Source: Hwanghaeella sp964350445 (GTDB lineage: Bacteria > Pseudomonadota > Alphaproteobacteria > UBA8366 > Aestuariispiraceae). From it: a DNA stretch of 64,000 nucleotides. The DNA is taken from the NCBI GenBank assembly GCA_964350445.1, contig CAYGKA010000021.1:1-64000 (forward strand). Direction: 5' to 3'. Numbering within the stretch: the stretch's first letter is position 1; each line of letters opens with the position of its first letter. Of this stretch, positions 33,540-42,349 are shown one piece after another. The translations under genes and the position numbers were made by a program. The notes below the pieces were generated by a model. That model searched no databases. It was not told the origin of the DNA and saw only the letters and a program-made list of their open reading frames with translations.

Positions 33540-34391
33540 ATGATAATGGAAATGGACCAGCATGGCTTCATGGTCTGGATGCTCGTCGCGGTCCTGGCGA
33601 TCGTCCTCGCCGCCGCGTTTATCGGCTATCAGCTCAGACCGGCATCCGAGGCCGCCATCGCGCGGCTACAGCCCGGCAACCGGTTTCGCACCGGCACGGA
33701 AGCGGCGGACCGGCCCGCATCGGCCGAACCGGAAGATCTGCTGATCGTCATTCCGGATATCAGCGGCTACACCCGGTTCATGTCCCTTTCCAAGCTGGGC
33801 CTGGCCCATGCGCATTACGTGATCGCGGAACTGCTGTCGGCAATCCTGGACGCGGGAAGCGGAACATTCCAACCGATGCGTCTGGAAGGCGACGCCGTCG
33901 TCTTTCACGGGCGCATGTCGAAACTCCATCCCCAGGACGTGGGGAACGGCCTGATAGAGATCATGCAGGCCTTTGATTCACGGCGCCGCTCCCTGGTCAG
34001 GGAGAACGCCTGCCCCTGCGCCGCCTGCACGCAGATCGGCGCTCTGGACCTGAAAATCATCGTCCATCATGGGGAAGTGCTGCGGTTCCGCATGGGCGGT
34101 ATGGAGGACATGTCCGGCGAAGCGATCATCACGGCCCATCGGCTGCTGAAGAACGGCGCCGGCCAGCCGCGTTACATCCTGGTCACCGAGGGAACCAAAC
34201 CTTTCGTCGCTTTCCAAAACGATCTTTCGCACAGAACGATCACCGAAACACTGGACAGCGCCGGTACGATCTCCGCCGCTGTGTACGACGTGCCCGTCAG
34301 CCATCGAGATGAGCGCGGCGAAGAGAATCCGGGAACAGCGTTGACGGCGAAGGCGAAAGACTTCGTCCGGAAAATCCGTATCGCCGTTTGA
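33540..34391 (+). CDS. DUF2652 family, membrane-anchored cyclase-like protein
   Basis: A 283-aa protein with one N-terminal membrane helix (about 9-30) and a cytoplasmic domain beginning LLIVIPDISGYTRFMS (about 67-82), where Asp-Ile-Ser-Gly-Tyr-Thr is the characteristic start of class III cyclase-like domains. RLEGDAVVF (near 115) and the CPCAAC cluster (about 158-163) are family features; the cysteines may bind metal. Whether it makes a cyclic nucleotide is not clear. Confidence 0.82.
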   Translation: MIMEMDQHGFMVWMLVAVLAIVLAAAFIGYQLRPASEAAIARLQPGNRFRTGTEAADRPASAEPEDLLIVIPDISGYTRFMSLSKLGLAHAHYVIAELLSAILDAGSGTFQPMRLEGDAVVFHGRMSKLHPQDVGNGLIEIMQAFDSRRRSLVRENACPCAACTQIGALDLKIIVHHGEVLRFRMGGMEDMSGEAIITAHRLLKNGAGQPRYILVTEGTKPFVAFQNDLSHRTITETLDSAGTISAAVYDVPVSHRDERGEENPGTALTAKAKDFVRKIRIAV

Positions 34392-34451
34392 CTGTGAACC
34401 GCCCTCACACGCATGAAACAGGGGCGAGTGCTTTCCAAGGCGATTAATATT

Positions 34452-34552
34452 TTGTTCAATTAAATGAACATCAATTGATTTTGTGAATATTAAATTAGAC
34501 GCGACTTGACTTGAAAAGCATTTCAGAGCACATTGTTCAATATAATAGACGT
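34452..34552. promoter_or_regulatory. Two related operators upstream of hipBA
   Basis: Site 1 (34452-34471) is the inverted repeat TGTTCA-N6-TGAACA. Site 2 (34533-34552) is a degenerate copy, TTGTTCAATATAATAGACGT, that contains TATAAT, a probable -10 box. The 210-bp gap is strongly AT-rich. HipB repressors bind several such sites cooperatively, so autoregulation of hipBA is the natural reading. Confidence 0.6.
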
Positions 34553-34600
34553 TAAGCACGTTTTCGTACATTTACATAAACAAAAGCCCCTCCAAGCCCG

Positions 34601-34933
34601 ATGAAACGGAAAAGAACCTACTCGCGCACCACACGCCAGGCCCTGTCGATCCTGGGCAATCTGATCCGGCTTGGCCGGATGGAACGCGGCATGACGGCGC
34701 AGGACTTGGCCGAGCGCGCCGGCATCAGCCGGACCACGCTCTACAGCATCGAAAAAGGCGCGCCGGGTCCGGAAATCGGTACCGTCTTCGAGGTCGCCGC
34801 GCTGGTTGGCGTGCCGTTATTTGAACCGGATGCCCGGACCTTGGCGGTCCAGGAAAAGCGGCTTTCCGAGAAACTGGCCCTGATGCCGCAAAGCGTCCGT
34901 CGGGTGAAACGCGAGGTCGACGATGACTTCTGA
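34601..34933 (+). CDS. hipB: HipB-type antitoxin and repressor
   Basis: A 110-aa XRE-type DNA-binding protein. The HTH is IRLGRMERGMTAQDLAERAGISRTTLYSIEKGAPGPEIGTVFEVAALVGVPLF (about 21-75). The basic N-terminus and the helical C-terminal tail (VRRVKREVDDDF) may contact HipA. The stop lies inside the start of hipA (11-bp overlap), the usual arrangement for this toxin-antitoxin type. Confidence 0.9.
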   Translation: MKRKRTYSRTTRQALSILGNLIRLGRMERGMTAQDLAERAGISRTTLYSIEKGAPGPEIGTVFEVAALVGVPLFEPDARTLAVQEKRLSEKLALMPQSVRRVKREVDDDF

Positions 34934-36239
34934 GCATCACGGACCGGAGGAGGTCTTTGTCTGGATCTGGCTGCCGGGCGAGACCGAGCCCGTCGTGGCA
35001 GGGCGGTTGGTGCAGGACAGGGAGCGCCTGATCTTCAACTATGGCGCCAGCTATCGCGGCCGCCCGAACGCCATCCCGATCTATGAGCCGGAATTGCCTT
35101 TGCGCGCCGGCATGATCGAACCGTTGCCCGGATTGACCATGGCAAGCTGCATCCGCGACGGATCCCCCGACGCCTGGGGGCGACGCGTCATCATCAACCG
35201 CATGACGGGTATGAAGCCCGATGGGCCCGACATTCCGGACCTGGGTGAACTGACTTTCCTACAGCAATCGGGATCCGACCGGATCGGCGCGTTGGATTTT
35301 CAATCCTCGGCAACGGAATACGTCCCGCGCCTGACCGCCGCGGCAACGCTCGAGGAATTGCTGGACGCCGCCGACCATATCGAAAACGGGTTGCCGGTTA
35401 CCCCGGCACTCGACCAAGCCTTGAACCACGGCACGTCCATCGGCGGGGCGCGGCCCAAGGCCCTGATCGACGCGGATGAAAAGAAGTTCATCGCAAAATT
35501 CTCCTTGGGCGTCGATCTCTACAGCGTGGTGAAGGCCGAGTTCATCGCCATGCGGCTCGCAAGCCGCTGCGGCCTGAACGTTGCGCCGGTCTTCCTCACC
35601 CATGCGGCGGGCAAGAACGTGCTGCTGATCGAGCGGTTCGACCGGGTCAAGGAAGGCGAGGCCTGGGCCCGCCGGGCGATGGTGTCCGCCCTGACAATGT
35701 TCGGCATGGACGAGATGATGGCGCGCTATGCCTCCTATGAAGACCTCGCCGAAATCATCCGGCATCGCTTCACCAATCCACGCGCGACGCTGAAGGAACT
35801 GTTCGGGCGGATTTGTTTCAACATCCTGTGCGGCAATACCGATGATCACGCCCGCAATCACGCGGCCTTTTGGGACGGACGGGCCCTGACCTTGACGCCG
35901 GCCTATGATATCTGCCCGCAAAGCCGCACCGGCAACGTCGCGACCCAGGCCATGCTGATCAAGGGGGAAGACCGCTCAAGCACGCTGGAAGCCTGTCTCT
36001 CCGCCACCGCGGACTATCAGTTGAGCGAAACAGAAGCGCTTGCCATCATCGAAGGCCAGATCACAACAATTGCGGAAAATTGGGCCGAGACCTGCGACAT
36101 GGCGCAAGTTACGCCAACCGACCAGGCCCTGTTCGCCGGCCGACAGTTCCTCAACAGTTATTGCATGGGCGGGTTGGAAGACAGGCACAAGGGGTTACGG
36201 GACGTGTTCACGCAGGCGGTTGGCACGATACAGGCCTAG
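34923..36239 (+). CDS. hipA: HipA-type serine/threonine kinase toxin
   Basis: A 438-aa HipA kinase, full length. Key elements: the glycine-rich SIGGARPKALID (about 178-189), the lysine of KKFIAKFSL (about 197), catalytic Asp in NTDDHARNHAAFW (about 310) and the Mg-binding LTPAYDICP (about 328). E. coli HipA phosphorylates glutamyl-tRNA synthetase and causes persistence; target here is inferred. All catalytic residues appear present, so the toxin is probably active. Confidence 0.92.
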   Translation: MTSEHHGPEEVFVWIWLPGETEPVVAGRLVQDRERLIFNYGASYRGRPNAIPIYEPELPLRAGMIEPLPGLTMASCIRDGSPDAWGRRVIINRMTGMKPDGPDIPDLGELTFLQQSGSDRIGALDFQSSATEYVPRLTAAATLEELLDAADHIENGLPVTPALDQALNHGTSIGGARPKALIDADEKKFIAKFSLGVDLYSVVKAEFIAMRLASRCGLNVAPVFLTHAAGKNVLLIERFDRVKEGEAWARRAMVSALTMFGMDEMMARYASYEDLAEIIRHRFTNPRATLKELFGRICFNILCGNTDDHARNHAAFWDGRALTLTPAYDICPQSRTGNVATQAMLIKGEDRSSTLEACLSATADYQLSETEALAIIEGQITTIAENWAETCDMAQVTPTDQALFAGRQFLNSYCMGGLEDRHKGLRDVFTQAVGTIQA

Positions 36240-36256
36240 TCGCGTCCTGCCGGGAC

Positions 36257-36670
36257 TCAGGGAACAGCGCCCTTGCGAATATTTTCTTCGAAGGCCGAAC
36301 GATCCCGGCGGACTTTTTCCAAGGTTTCCGTCATGGCGTGATCGGCATGATTGTACTTGCCGCTCCACAGAATGATTTCGGACAAGATCGGGGCTAGATC
36401 CCGTCCCTTTGCGGTCAGTTCGTAAAGGAAACTGCGCCAGTTTTCCGGATCGCGGGTTTTGGTCACGATCCCGTTCTCCTCAAGCTGTTTCAGCCGCTGG
36501 GCCAGAATGTTCGTCGAAATCCCCTCGCCGCCATTCAGCAACTCCGAATAGGTGCGCACGCCCTTGACCGCCATGTCCCGGATGACAAGCAGCGTCCATT
36601 GGTCGCCGAACATTCGAAGCGCGAAAGCCACCGGGCAGCCCGTGTCGTAAACCTGTTTGGCTTTTTTCAT
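36257..36670 (-). CDS. HxlR family transcriptional regulator
   Basis: A 137-aa winged-helix regulator. Hallmarks: CPVAFALRMFGDQWTLLVIRDM (about 12-33) with the redox-capable Cys12, RTYSELLNGGEGISTNILAQRLKQLEENGIV and the C-terminal dimer helix. It is divergent from the YdhR-type gene and the intergenic DNA holds two matching palindromes. HxlR regulators with this Cys often sense aldehydes, quinones or oxidants. Confidence 0.92.
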   Translation of the reverse strand: MKKAKQVYDTGCPVAFALRMFGDQWTLLVIRDMAVKGVRTYSELLNGGEGISTNILAQRLKQLEENGIVTKTRDPENWRSFLYELTAKGRDLAPILSEIILWSGKYNHADHAMTETLEKVRRDRSAFEENIRKGAVP

Positions 36671-36691
36671 GGCATGACCTTACCAAATACC

Positions 36692-36745
36692 ACTTGCGTT
36701 TTGCAAGTTGATATGAAATCTATAGTGAACTTGCAAAAAACAAGT
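36692..36745. promoter_or_regulatory. Two identical-format HxlR operators
   Basis: ACTTG-N7-CAAGT occurs twice, at 36692-36708 and 36729-36745, centre to centre 37 bp. The first is extended to ACTTGC/GCAAGT, the second to AACTTG/CAAGTT. Both lie in the 90-bp divergent promoter, so one dimer per site could control both directions. Confidence 0.7.
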
Positions 36746-36760
36746 TGACTAAGAGACCCC

Positions 36761-37528
36761 ATGACTGATGACGATGAAAACGCGGAATTCCGCCAACGAA
36801 CCCTCATGCCCAGACGCCAATTCCTCACCACGTCGGCTGCGGTTGCCGGCGCGCTTCTTACCCCCACCCTTCTAAACGCAAAGGAACACGAAATGTCCCC
36901 CAAAGCCTTCGTCTATACAGAGGTCGCCATCTCCGTCCCCTTCGATCAGGCCCCCTGGAAGAAGATAAACCTGGACATCCGGAAACAGCCGGGCTTCCTC
37001 AACAAGACTTGGTTGCAGGGTCACGCGACGCAATCGCTAGGCGGCGTATACGCCTTTGACTCACTTGAGAACGCGACAAAGTTCGTCACCGGATATTTCC
37101 CGACCGAGCCGCGCTCCTTCGGGGTTGCGCACAACACGCGGGTCTTCGACGCGGAAGTCGTGCGCGCGGCGAGCCTGGACATGGGATCGGTGCATTACGG
37201 CGCGGCACCTGCCGAAAAACCGGCGGCCTTCGTCTATACGGAGCTGCAAATTTCCAAACCCTTCGAGGGGTTCTCCTGGCAAAGCCGCAACGCAGAACTC
37301 AAGGCGGTCCCCGGTCTGCAGAACAAGCTGTGGCTGAGCGGTCACGGCACCCATAGCCTCGGCGGGTTCGACGCCTTTGCCAGCCTTGAGGCGGCAATCG
37401 ACTACGCCATCAATGCCTTTCCCGAAACGGCCGCCAAGCTGGGCACCGCTTTCTATACCCGCATCTTCGACGCGGCGATCACTGAACAGGCGAGCCGGGA
37501 AATGAACTCGCCCTTCTACTCCGCGTAA
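36761..37528 (+). CDS. Exported protein with tandem YdhR-like (dimeric alpha-beta barrel) domains
   Basis: A 255-aa protein with a Tat signal (PRRQFLTTSAAVAGALLTPTLL, about 17-38) and two homologous ~100-residue halves: FVYTEVAISVPFDQAPWKKI...HNTRVFDAEVVRAAS and FVYTELQISKPFEGFSWQSR...FYTRIFDAAITEQAS. Each half resembles the YdhR monooxygenase-like fold, which normally forms homodimers, so this is an internal pseudo-dimer. Each half contains a QSLGGVYAF or HSLGGFDAF motif. Function unknown; likely induced through the divergent HxlR regulator. Confidence 0.8.
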   Translation: MTDDDENAEFRQRTLMPRRQFLTTSAAVAGALLTPTLLNAKEHEMSPKAFVYTEVAISVPFDQAPWKKINLDIRKQPGFLNKTWLQGHATQSLGGVYAFDSLENATKFVTGYFPTEPRSFGVAHNTRVFDAEVVRAASLDMGSVHYGAAPAEKPAAFVYTELQISKPFEGFSWQSRNAELKAVPGLQNKLWLSGHGTHSLGGFDAFASLEAAIDYAINAFPETAAKLGTAFYTRIFDAAITEQASREMNSPFYSA

Positions 37529-37702
37529 GGACCAGCCCCTTGACCATACTTCGCGCGATTGAGGGGTAAGCGGCTGCAGAGATGGAGATGAGTGCGCCAG
37601 CGGATAACGACCGCCGCCTGAGCACTTGTCTCCACTCCGCCCGAACACACCGGACGATCCGGACCTCGTCGGGCCGCGTCGTTCAATCCGGCACCCGATA
37701 CA

Positions 37703-39574
37703 CTATCCCGCGTCCCTGGATGCAATGAACCGTCTCGGCGTCTGGGCTTCCGGGTTCACGGTTGCGGGGCTCAGATAGGGATAGAGCAGCAAGTCCTGCT
37801 CGAACTGTCCGTACCCAGCCTCGGCCAGCAGGTTCGGGTAGTGGTGGTCGACCATCACCCCCAGCGGCACCACCGGTTCCTGATCGGGATCCGAGAAGTC
37901 CGGCCAGGAAACGGTCTGGTAGGAAAAACCGGTCGTCTCTATGCCCAGGATATAGTCGATCCCGGCCGAAGCCGCTGCCGCATAAACCCGTCGAACGCCC
38001 GCAGGGTAGAGCGTGGTGCAAGTGCGGATATGCACCATGACCGACCGACCCGCCGCCGGTATTTCACCAAGCGCATCTGCGAGATCGCCCGCCAGAAATT
38101 TGAGGTTCGGGGAGACGAAGCGCTTGCTGCTTTCGGCGATGGCCTGCTTGTCCCGGTCGAAACCGATGACGGTCAGGTCGGGATAGAGCTGTGCCAGATC
38201 GAAATCGGGCTTGCCGCAGAACGCCCCGAAATTGAACACGGTAGAGATCGCCGGATCGCGCGCCAACATCTGGCCGATGGTCTCGATATAGGTCTTGTTC
38301 AAGAAGGTCGTATTGTCCTGTCGGTAGCTGAGATGTTCGAAATCGAACAGATATTTTTCCCAGTAGTTCAACGCCCATTCGACATCCGCATAGGGGTCGA
38401 TCTCGGGCCACCGTTCGGGAATATCATCCGCGATCGCCTTCCGCAGATACAACGCTTGCGCCTTGGCGATGGAAATCATTTCGTTGGATGGGCCGCTCGA
38501 ACGTGCAATCGCCTTCGCCGCAGCCTCGTTCGCCGCATCGAAATCCCCTGCCCGGAAACGGTTCGACCCCAGATAGAACCACGGCCGGGAGTGATTGGGG
38601 TCGCGCTCCAGCAATTGCTCGATCAGGCCTCGCTCTTCGTCCAACCGTCCCGCTTCGCCCGCCAGCAACGCCAAACCGTAGAGCGCGATGCGGCCATTGT
38701 CGTCGGGCGCAATCTTCCGGAGGCGCGCTTCCGCATCCGGCTCGACACATTGAAAAGCCAAGGCGGCGCGCAAGAGTGCAACAGTCCGGCTTGGCGAAAG
38801 ACGCCCACCGTCGATCATCGCGACGATGACCTCCTTGTCCCACCGAACCGCTTCCAGCACGCCAGCCAGATAGGTGTCGCGGTCCGGGTCCGGCAGCGCA
38901 TCGATGACAGCCAGGATAGCGTCGAAAACGTTCTCCAGCGTCTCGCTGACCGCATCGTCGGTCACATCCTGCCGGCCGTACCGGACGAAGGTTCCCGTCA
39001 CGTTCGAGATGATGCTGCCGGAAAGACGCCGATAGGGCCCGAATTTGGGATCGGCGCCTTTCGCTACCATTTCCGCAAGGCCGGTGCGCCGGGCGGAGAA
39101 TGCCGAGGCGGTCGAGGCGGTCTGCGCTTCCATGCCCAACACGACCGAAACCGCCAGCAGGTTCGCCAAAACCGTCAGATCTTCCGGCGCATCGCGATGC
39201 AGCGCCGCCAGCGTCTCGGCGGCCGCGGCGAAATCCCCGCGTTCCGCCAACAGAACCGAAAGATCGTTGAAACACCAGACAAGGTTTCCGCCGCGCGCCT
39301 GGATGATCTCCCGCATCTGCTCCGCGGTTTGCGGATCGCCTGCCTGCTGCGCCAGTTTGAAAAGAAGTGCGGGATAGACGGGACCGTTGATGAAGACAGC
39401 AACCTGATCCGGACTCGCCGTTTCCTGAAGCCGGTCCAGCAGGTCCATCGCCTCGATGAACTGCCCCTTGAAGCCCAGGCTGACCGCTTTTTGGACAGCC
39501 TTGCGCACTTCCTCGTCGAACAGTTCCGGCAGGAAGTAGTTGCTGAAAGAAGCCCTATCGGCGAATTCGGCCAT
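37703..39574 (-). CDS. TPR-repeat protein with C-terminal SAM-methyltransferase-like domain
   Basis: A 623-aa protein. Residues about 25-370 are TPR-like helices (FKGQFIEAMDLLDRLQ, GDFAAAAETLAALHRDAPEDLTVLANLLA, DPNHSRPWFYLGSNRFRAGDFDAANEAA). Residues about 400-600 form a class I methyltransferase-like domain: STVFNFGAFCGKPDFDLAQLYPDLTVIGFDRDKQAI would bind SAM and LKFLAGDLADAL is the acidic loop. The glycine-rich loop is degenerate (FGAFCG rather than GxGxG). Target unknown; such fusions often modify surface glycans or proteins. Monocistronic. Confidence 0.7.
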   Translation of the reverse strand: MAEFADRASFSNYFLPELFDEEVRKAVQKAVSLGFKGQFIEAMDLLDRLQETASPDQVAVFINGPVYPALLFKLAQQAGDPQTAEQMREIIQARGGNLVWCFNDLSVLLAERGDFAAAAETLAALHRDAPEDLTVLANLLAVSVVLGMEAQTASTASAFSARRTGLAEMVAKGADPKFGPYRRLSGSIISNVTGTFVRYGRQDVTDDAVSETLENVFDAILAVIDALPDPDRDTYLAGVLEAVRWDKEVIVAMIDGGRLSPSRTVALLRAALAFQCVEPDAEARLRKIAPDDNGRIALYGLALLAGEAGRLDEERGLIEQLLERDPNHSRPWFYLGSNRFRAGDFDAANEAAAKAIARSSGPSNEMISIAKAQALYLRKAIADDIPERWPEIDPYADVEWALNYWEKYLFDFEHLSYRQDNTTFLNKTYIETIGQMLARDPAISTVFNFGAFCGKPDFDLAQLYPDLTVIGFDRDKQAIAESSKRFVSPNLKFLAGDLADALGEIPAAGRSVMVHIRTCTTLYPAGVRRVYAAAASAGIDYILGIETTGFSYQTVSWPDFSDPDQEPVVPLGVMVDHHYPNLLAEAGYGQFEQDLLLYPYLSPATVNPEAQTPRRFIASRDAG

Positions 39575-39664
39575 TTTTGCATCCGTCGGCGCGCAGTCAA
39601 AAATTGACCGGCGACGCCGAAGATACGTCGATTCTGCTTGGCCACAATTCCGGTGAGGCGGACC

Positions 39665-42349
39665 CTACGCCGCGTTCTTGACCGCTTCGCCCGTCTCTAC
39701 CTCACCCGCCTCGTCCGGGTCGTAGGCCAGGCTGGGCGACAGCCATTTCTCGGCCTCTTGCACCGTCATGCCCTTGCGGCCGGCATAATCCGCGACCTGG
39801 TCGCGGTTGATGCGGCCGACACCGAAATAGCTGGCTTCGGTATGGCTGAAATAGAAGCCTGAAACGGCGGCAGCGGGCCACATGGCGAAGGATTCGGTTA
39901 GGCTGACGCCGGCCTTTTCCTCGGCATCCAACAGTTCGAACAGCAAGCCCTTCTCCGTATGTTCCGGACAGGCCGGATAACCCGGCGCGGGGCGGATGCC
40001 CCGATAGGTCTCCGCAATCAGCGCATCATTGTCCAAGGCTTCGTCCGGTGCATAGCCCCACAGGTCGCGACGCACGCGCTTGTGCAGGTATTCGGCCAGC
40101 GCCTCGGCGAAACGGTCGCCCAGCGCCTTTACCATGATGGCGTCGAAATCGCGGTTGTCCTGCGCGAACTTGTCGGCAATGCGGTCGGGTTCGGGTCCAG
40201 TGGTGACGGCGAAGCCGCCGATCCAATCCTTCACGCCGCTTTCCGTCGGCGCGACAAAATCCGCCAGGCACATGTTCGGCCGCCCGGCCGATTTGTCACC
40301 CTGTTGGCGCAGGAAGCGGAAATGGGCGAGCAGATCGGTGCGGCCCTCATCCGCATAGAGCGCCACATCGTCGCCTTCCGCATTGGCGGGCCAGAAGCCG
40401 ACCACGGCACGCGGCTGGAACCATTCCTCCGCGATGATGCGGTCCAACATCGCCGTCCCCTTTTCATAAAGGTCGCGCGCGACGCTGCCCTTTTCCGGAT
40501 CGTCCAGCACGCGGGGAAAAGCCCCCTTCACGCCCCAGGTATGGAAGAAGGGCGTCCAGTCGATATGCGCGGCGATGTCGGCCAGCGACAGATCTTCGAC
40601 TTCCCGGACACCGGTGAAGCTCGGCATGGGCGGGGTGTAGGCGGACCAGTCAGGTGTGAATTTGTTCCGCCGCGCGGCCTGGAGCGAGACGCCCCCCTTG
40701 GCCCTTGCGTCCGGGGAACGGTTCTCGCGAATGCTCTGGTACAATGCGGCGGCCTCGTCCAACACCTCCTGCCTTGTATTGTCGGAGAGCAGGCGGGAGA
40801 CGACGGAAACGGCGCGTGAGGCATCGTCCACATGGATCACCCCGCCGCTGTATTTCGGCTCGATCTTCAGCGCGGTGTGCTTGCGGCTGGTGGTCGCCCC
40901 GCCGATCAGCAGCGGAATGTCGAAACCCTGGCGTTCCATCTCGGTCGCCACATCGACCATCCGGTCCAGGCTGGGCGTGATCAACCCGCTGAGACCGATG
41001 ACGTCCACATTTTCAGCCCGGGCGACTTCCAAGATCTTTTCCGTCGGCACCATGACGCCAAGGTCGATGACGTCGTAGTTGTTGCATTGCAGAACCACGC
41101 CGACGATGTTCTTGCCGATATCGTGCACGTCGCCCTTCACCGTCGCCATCAGGATCTTGCCCTTTTCCTGGCGGTCCTCCGCGCGTTTATCGGCCTCCAT
41201 AAACGGGATCAGGTGATTGACGGCGAGCTTCATGACCCGCGCGCTTTTCACCACCTGCGGCAGGAACATCTTGCCCGATCCGAACAGGTCGCCGACCACG
41301 TTCATACCCGCCATCAACGGGCCTTCGATGACCTCCAGCGGGCGGTCGGCCTGAAGCCGCGCCTCTTCCGTATCATCGACGACATGCTTGTCGATGCCGT
41401 TGACCAGCGCATGGCGCAGGCGATCCACGACGGGTTTTTCCCGCCATTCGGCATTGGCGGCTTCTTTCTTCGGTCCGCCGGAATCACGGATCTCTTCCGC
41501 CAAGGCCAGCAGGCGTTCGGTCGCGTCCTCGCGCCGATTGAGAATGACGTCCTCGACCGTGTCGCGGATGTCGAGGGGAATTTCATCGTAGATGTCGATT
41601 TGGCCCGCATTCACGATCGCCATGGTCAAGCCCGCGCGGATCGCGTGATAGAGGAAGACCGAATGCATGGCGCGGCGGACCGGTTCATTCCCCCGGAAGG
41701 AGAAGGACAGATTCGAGACCCCGCCGGAGACATGGCAGCCCTCCAGCTTCTGACGAATCTGGCGCGTCGCCTCGATAAAGGCGATGCCGTAGTCGTTGTG
41801 CTCCTCGATACCCGTCGCTACCGCGAAGATATTCGGATCGAAGATGATGTCCTGCGGGCAGAAACCGGCCTTTCGTGTCAGCAGCCCGTGGCTGCGTTCC
41901 GCGATTTCGACCTTGCGCGCGACCGTGTCGGCCTGGCCGTCCTCGTCGAAGCCCATGACGACGACCGCGGCGCCCAGCTTACGGACCTCCCGCGCCTGCG
42001 CCAGGAAATCGGCCTCGCCCTCCTTCAAGCTGATGGAGTTGACGACGGATTTGCCCTGGACGCATTTCAGCCCCGCTTCGATCACCGACCATTTGGAGGA
42101 GTCGATCATCACCGGCACGCGGCTGATATCCGGCTCCGACGCGATCAGGTTCAGGAAGGTGGTCATCGCCTCCTCCCCGTCGATCAAGCCGTCATCCATG
42201 TTGACGTCGATGATCTGCGCACCGGCTTCGATCTGCTGGCGTGCCACGTCGAGCGCACCGGAGAAATCGTCCGCCTGGATCAGCTTGCGGAATTTGGCGG
42301 AGCCGGTGACGTTCGTCCGCTCGCCGATATTGATGAATGTCCCGATCAT
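39665..42349 (-). CDS. metH: Methionine synthase, pterin-, cobalamin- and activation-domain subunit
   Basis: An 894-aa protein carrying three of the four MetH modules. From the N-terminus: folate-binding TIM barrel (FINIGERTNVTGSAKF...INSISLKEGE), cobalamin domain with the base-off motif VKGDVHDIGKNIVGVVL (Asp-x-His-x-x-Gly) and SGLITPSLDRMVDVA, and the reactivation domain with RPAPGYPACPEHTEKG. The homocysteine module is encoded by the preceding gene; ATG and stop overlap by 4 bp. Together they transfer a methyl group from methyltetrahydrofolate to homocysteine. The start at 42349 is set by family alignment; the frame continues upstream inside the partner gene. Confidence 0.95.
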   Translation of the reverse strand: MIGTFINIGERTNVTGSAKFRKLIQADDFSGALDVARQQIEAGAQIIDVNMDDGLIDGEEAMTTFLNLIASEPDISRVPVMIDSSKWSVIEAGLKCVQGKSVVNSISLKEGEADFLAQAREVRKLGAAVVVMGFDEDGQADTVARKVEIAERSHGLLTRKAGFCPQDIIFDPNIFAVATGIEEHNDYGIAFIEATRQIRQKLEGCHVSGGVSNLSFSFRGNEPVRRAMHSVFLYHAIRAGLTMAIVNAGQIDIYDEIPLDIRDTVEDVILNRREDATERLLALAEEIRDSGGPKKEAANAEWREKPVVDRLRHALVNGIDKHVVDDTEEARLQADRPLEVIEGPLMAGMNVVGDLFGSGKMFLPQVVKSARVMKLAVNHLIPFMEADKRAEDRQEKGKILMATVKGDVHDIGKNIVGVVLQCNNYDVIDLGVMVPTEKILEVARAENVDVIGLSGLITPSLDRMVDVATEMERQGFDIPLLIGGATTSRKHTALKIEPKYSGGVIHVDDASRAVSVVSRLLSDNTRQEVLDEAAALYQSIRENRSPDARAKGGVSLQAARRNKFTPDWSAYTPPMPSFTGVREVEDLSLADIAAHIDWTPFFHTWGVKGAFPRVLDDPEKGSVARDLYEKGTAMLDRIIAEEWFQPRAVVGFWPANAEGDDVALYADEGRTDLLAHFRFLRQQGDKSAGRPNMCLADFVAPTESGVKDWIGGFAVTTGPEPDRIADKFAQDNRDFDAIMVKALGDRFAEALAEYLHKRVRRDLWGYAPDEALDNDALIAETYRGIRPAPGYPACPEHTEKGLLFELLDAEEKAGVSLTESFAMWPAAAVSGFYFSHTEASYFGVGRINRDQVADYAGRKGMTVQEAEKWLSPSLAYDPDEAGEVETGEAVKNAA

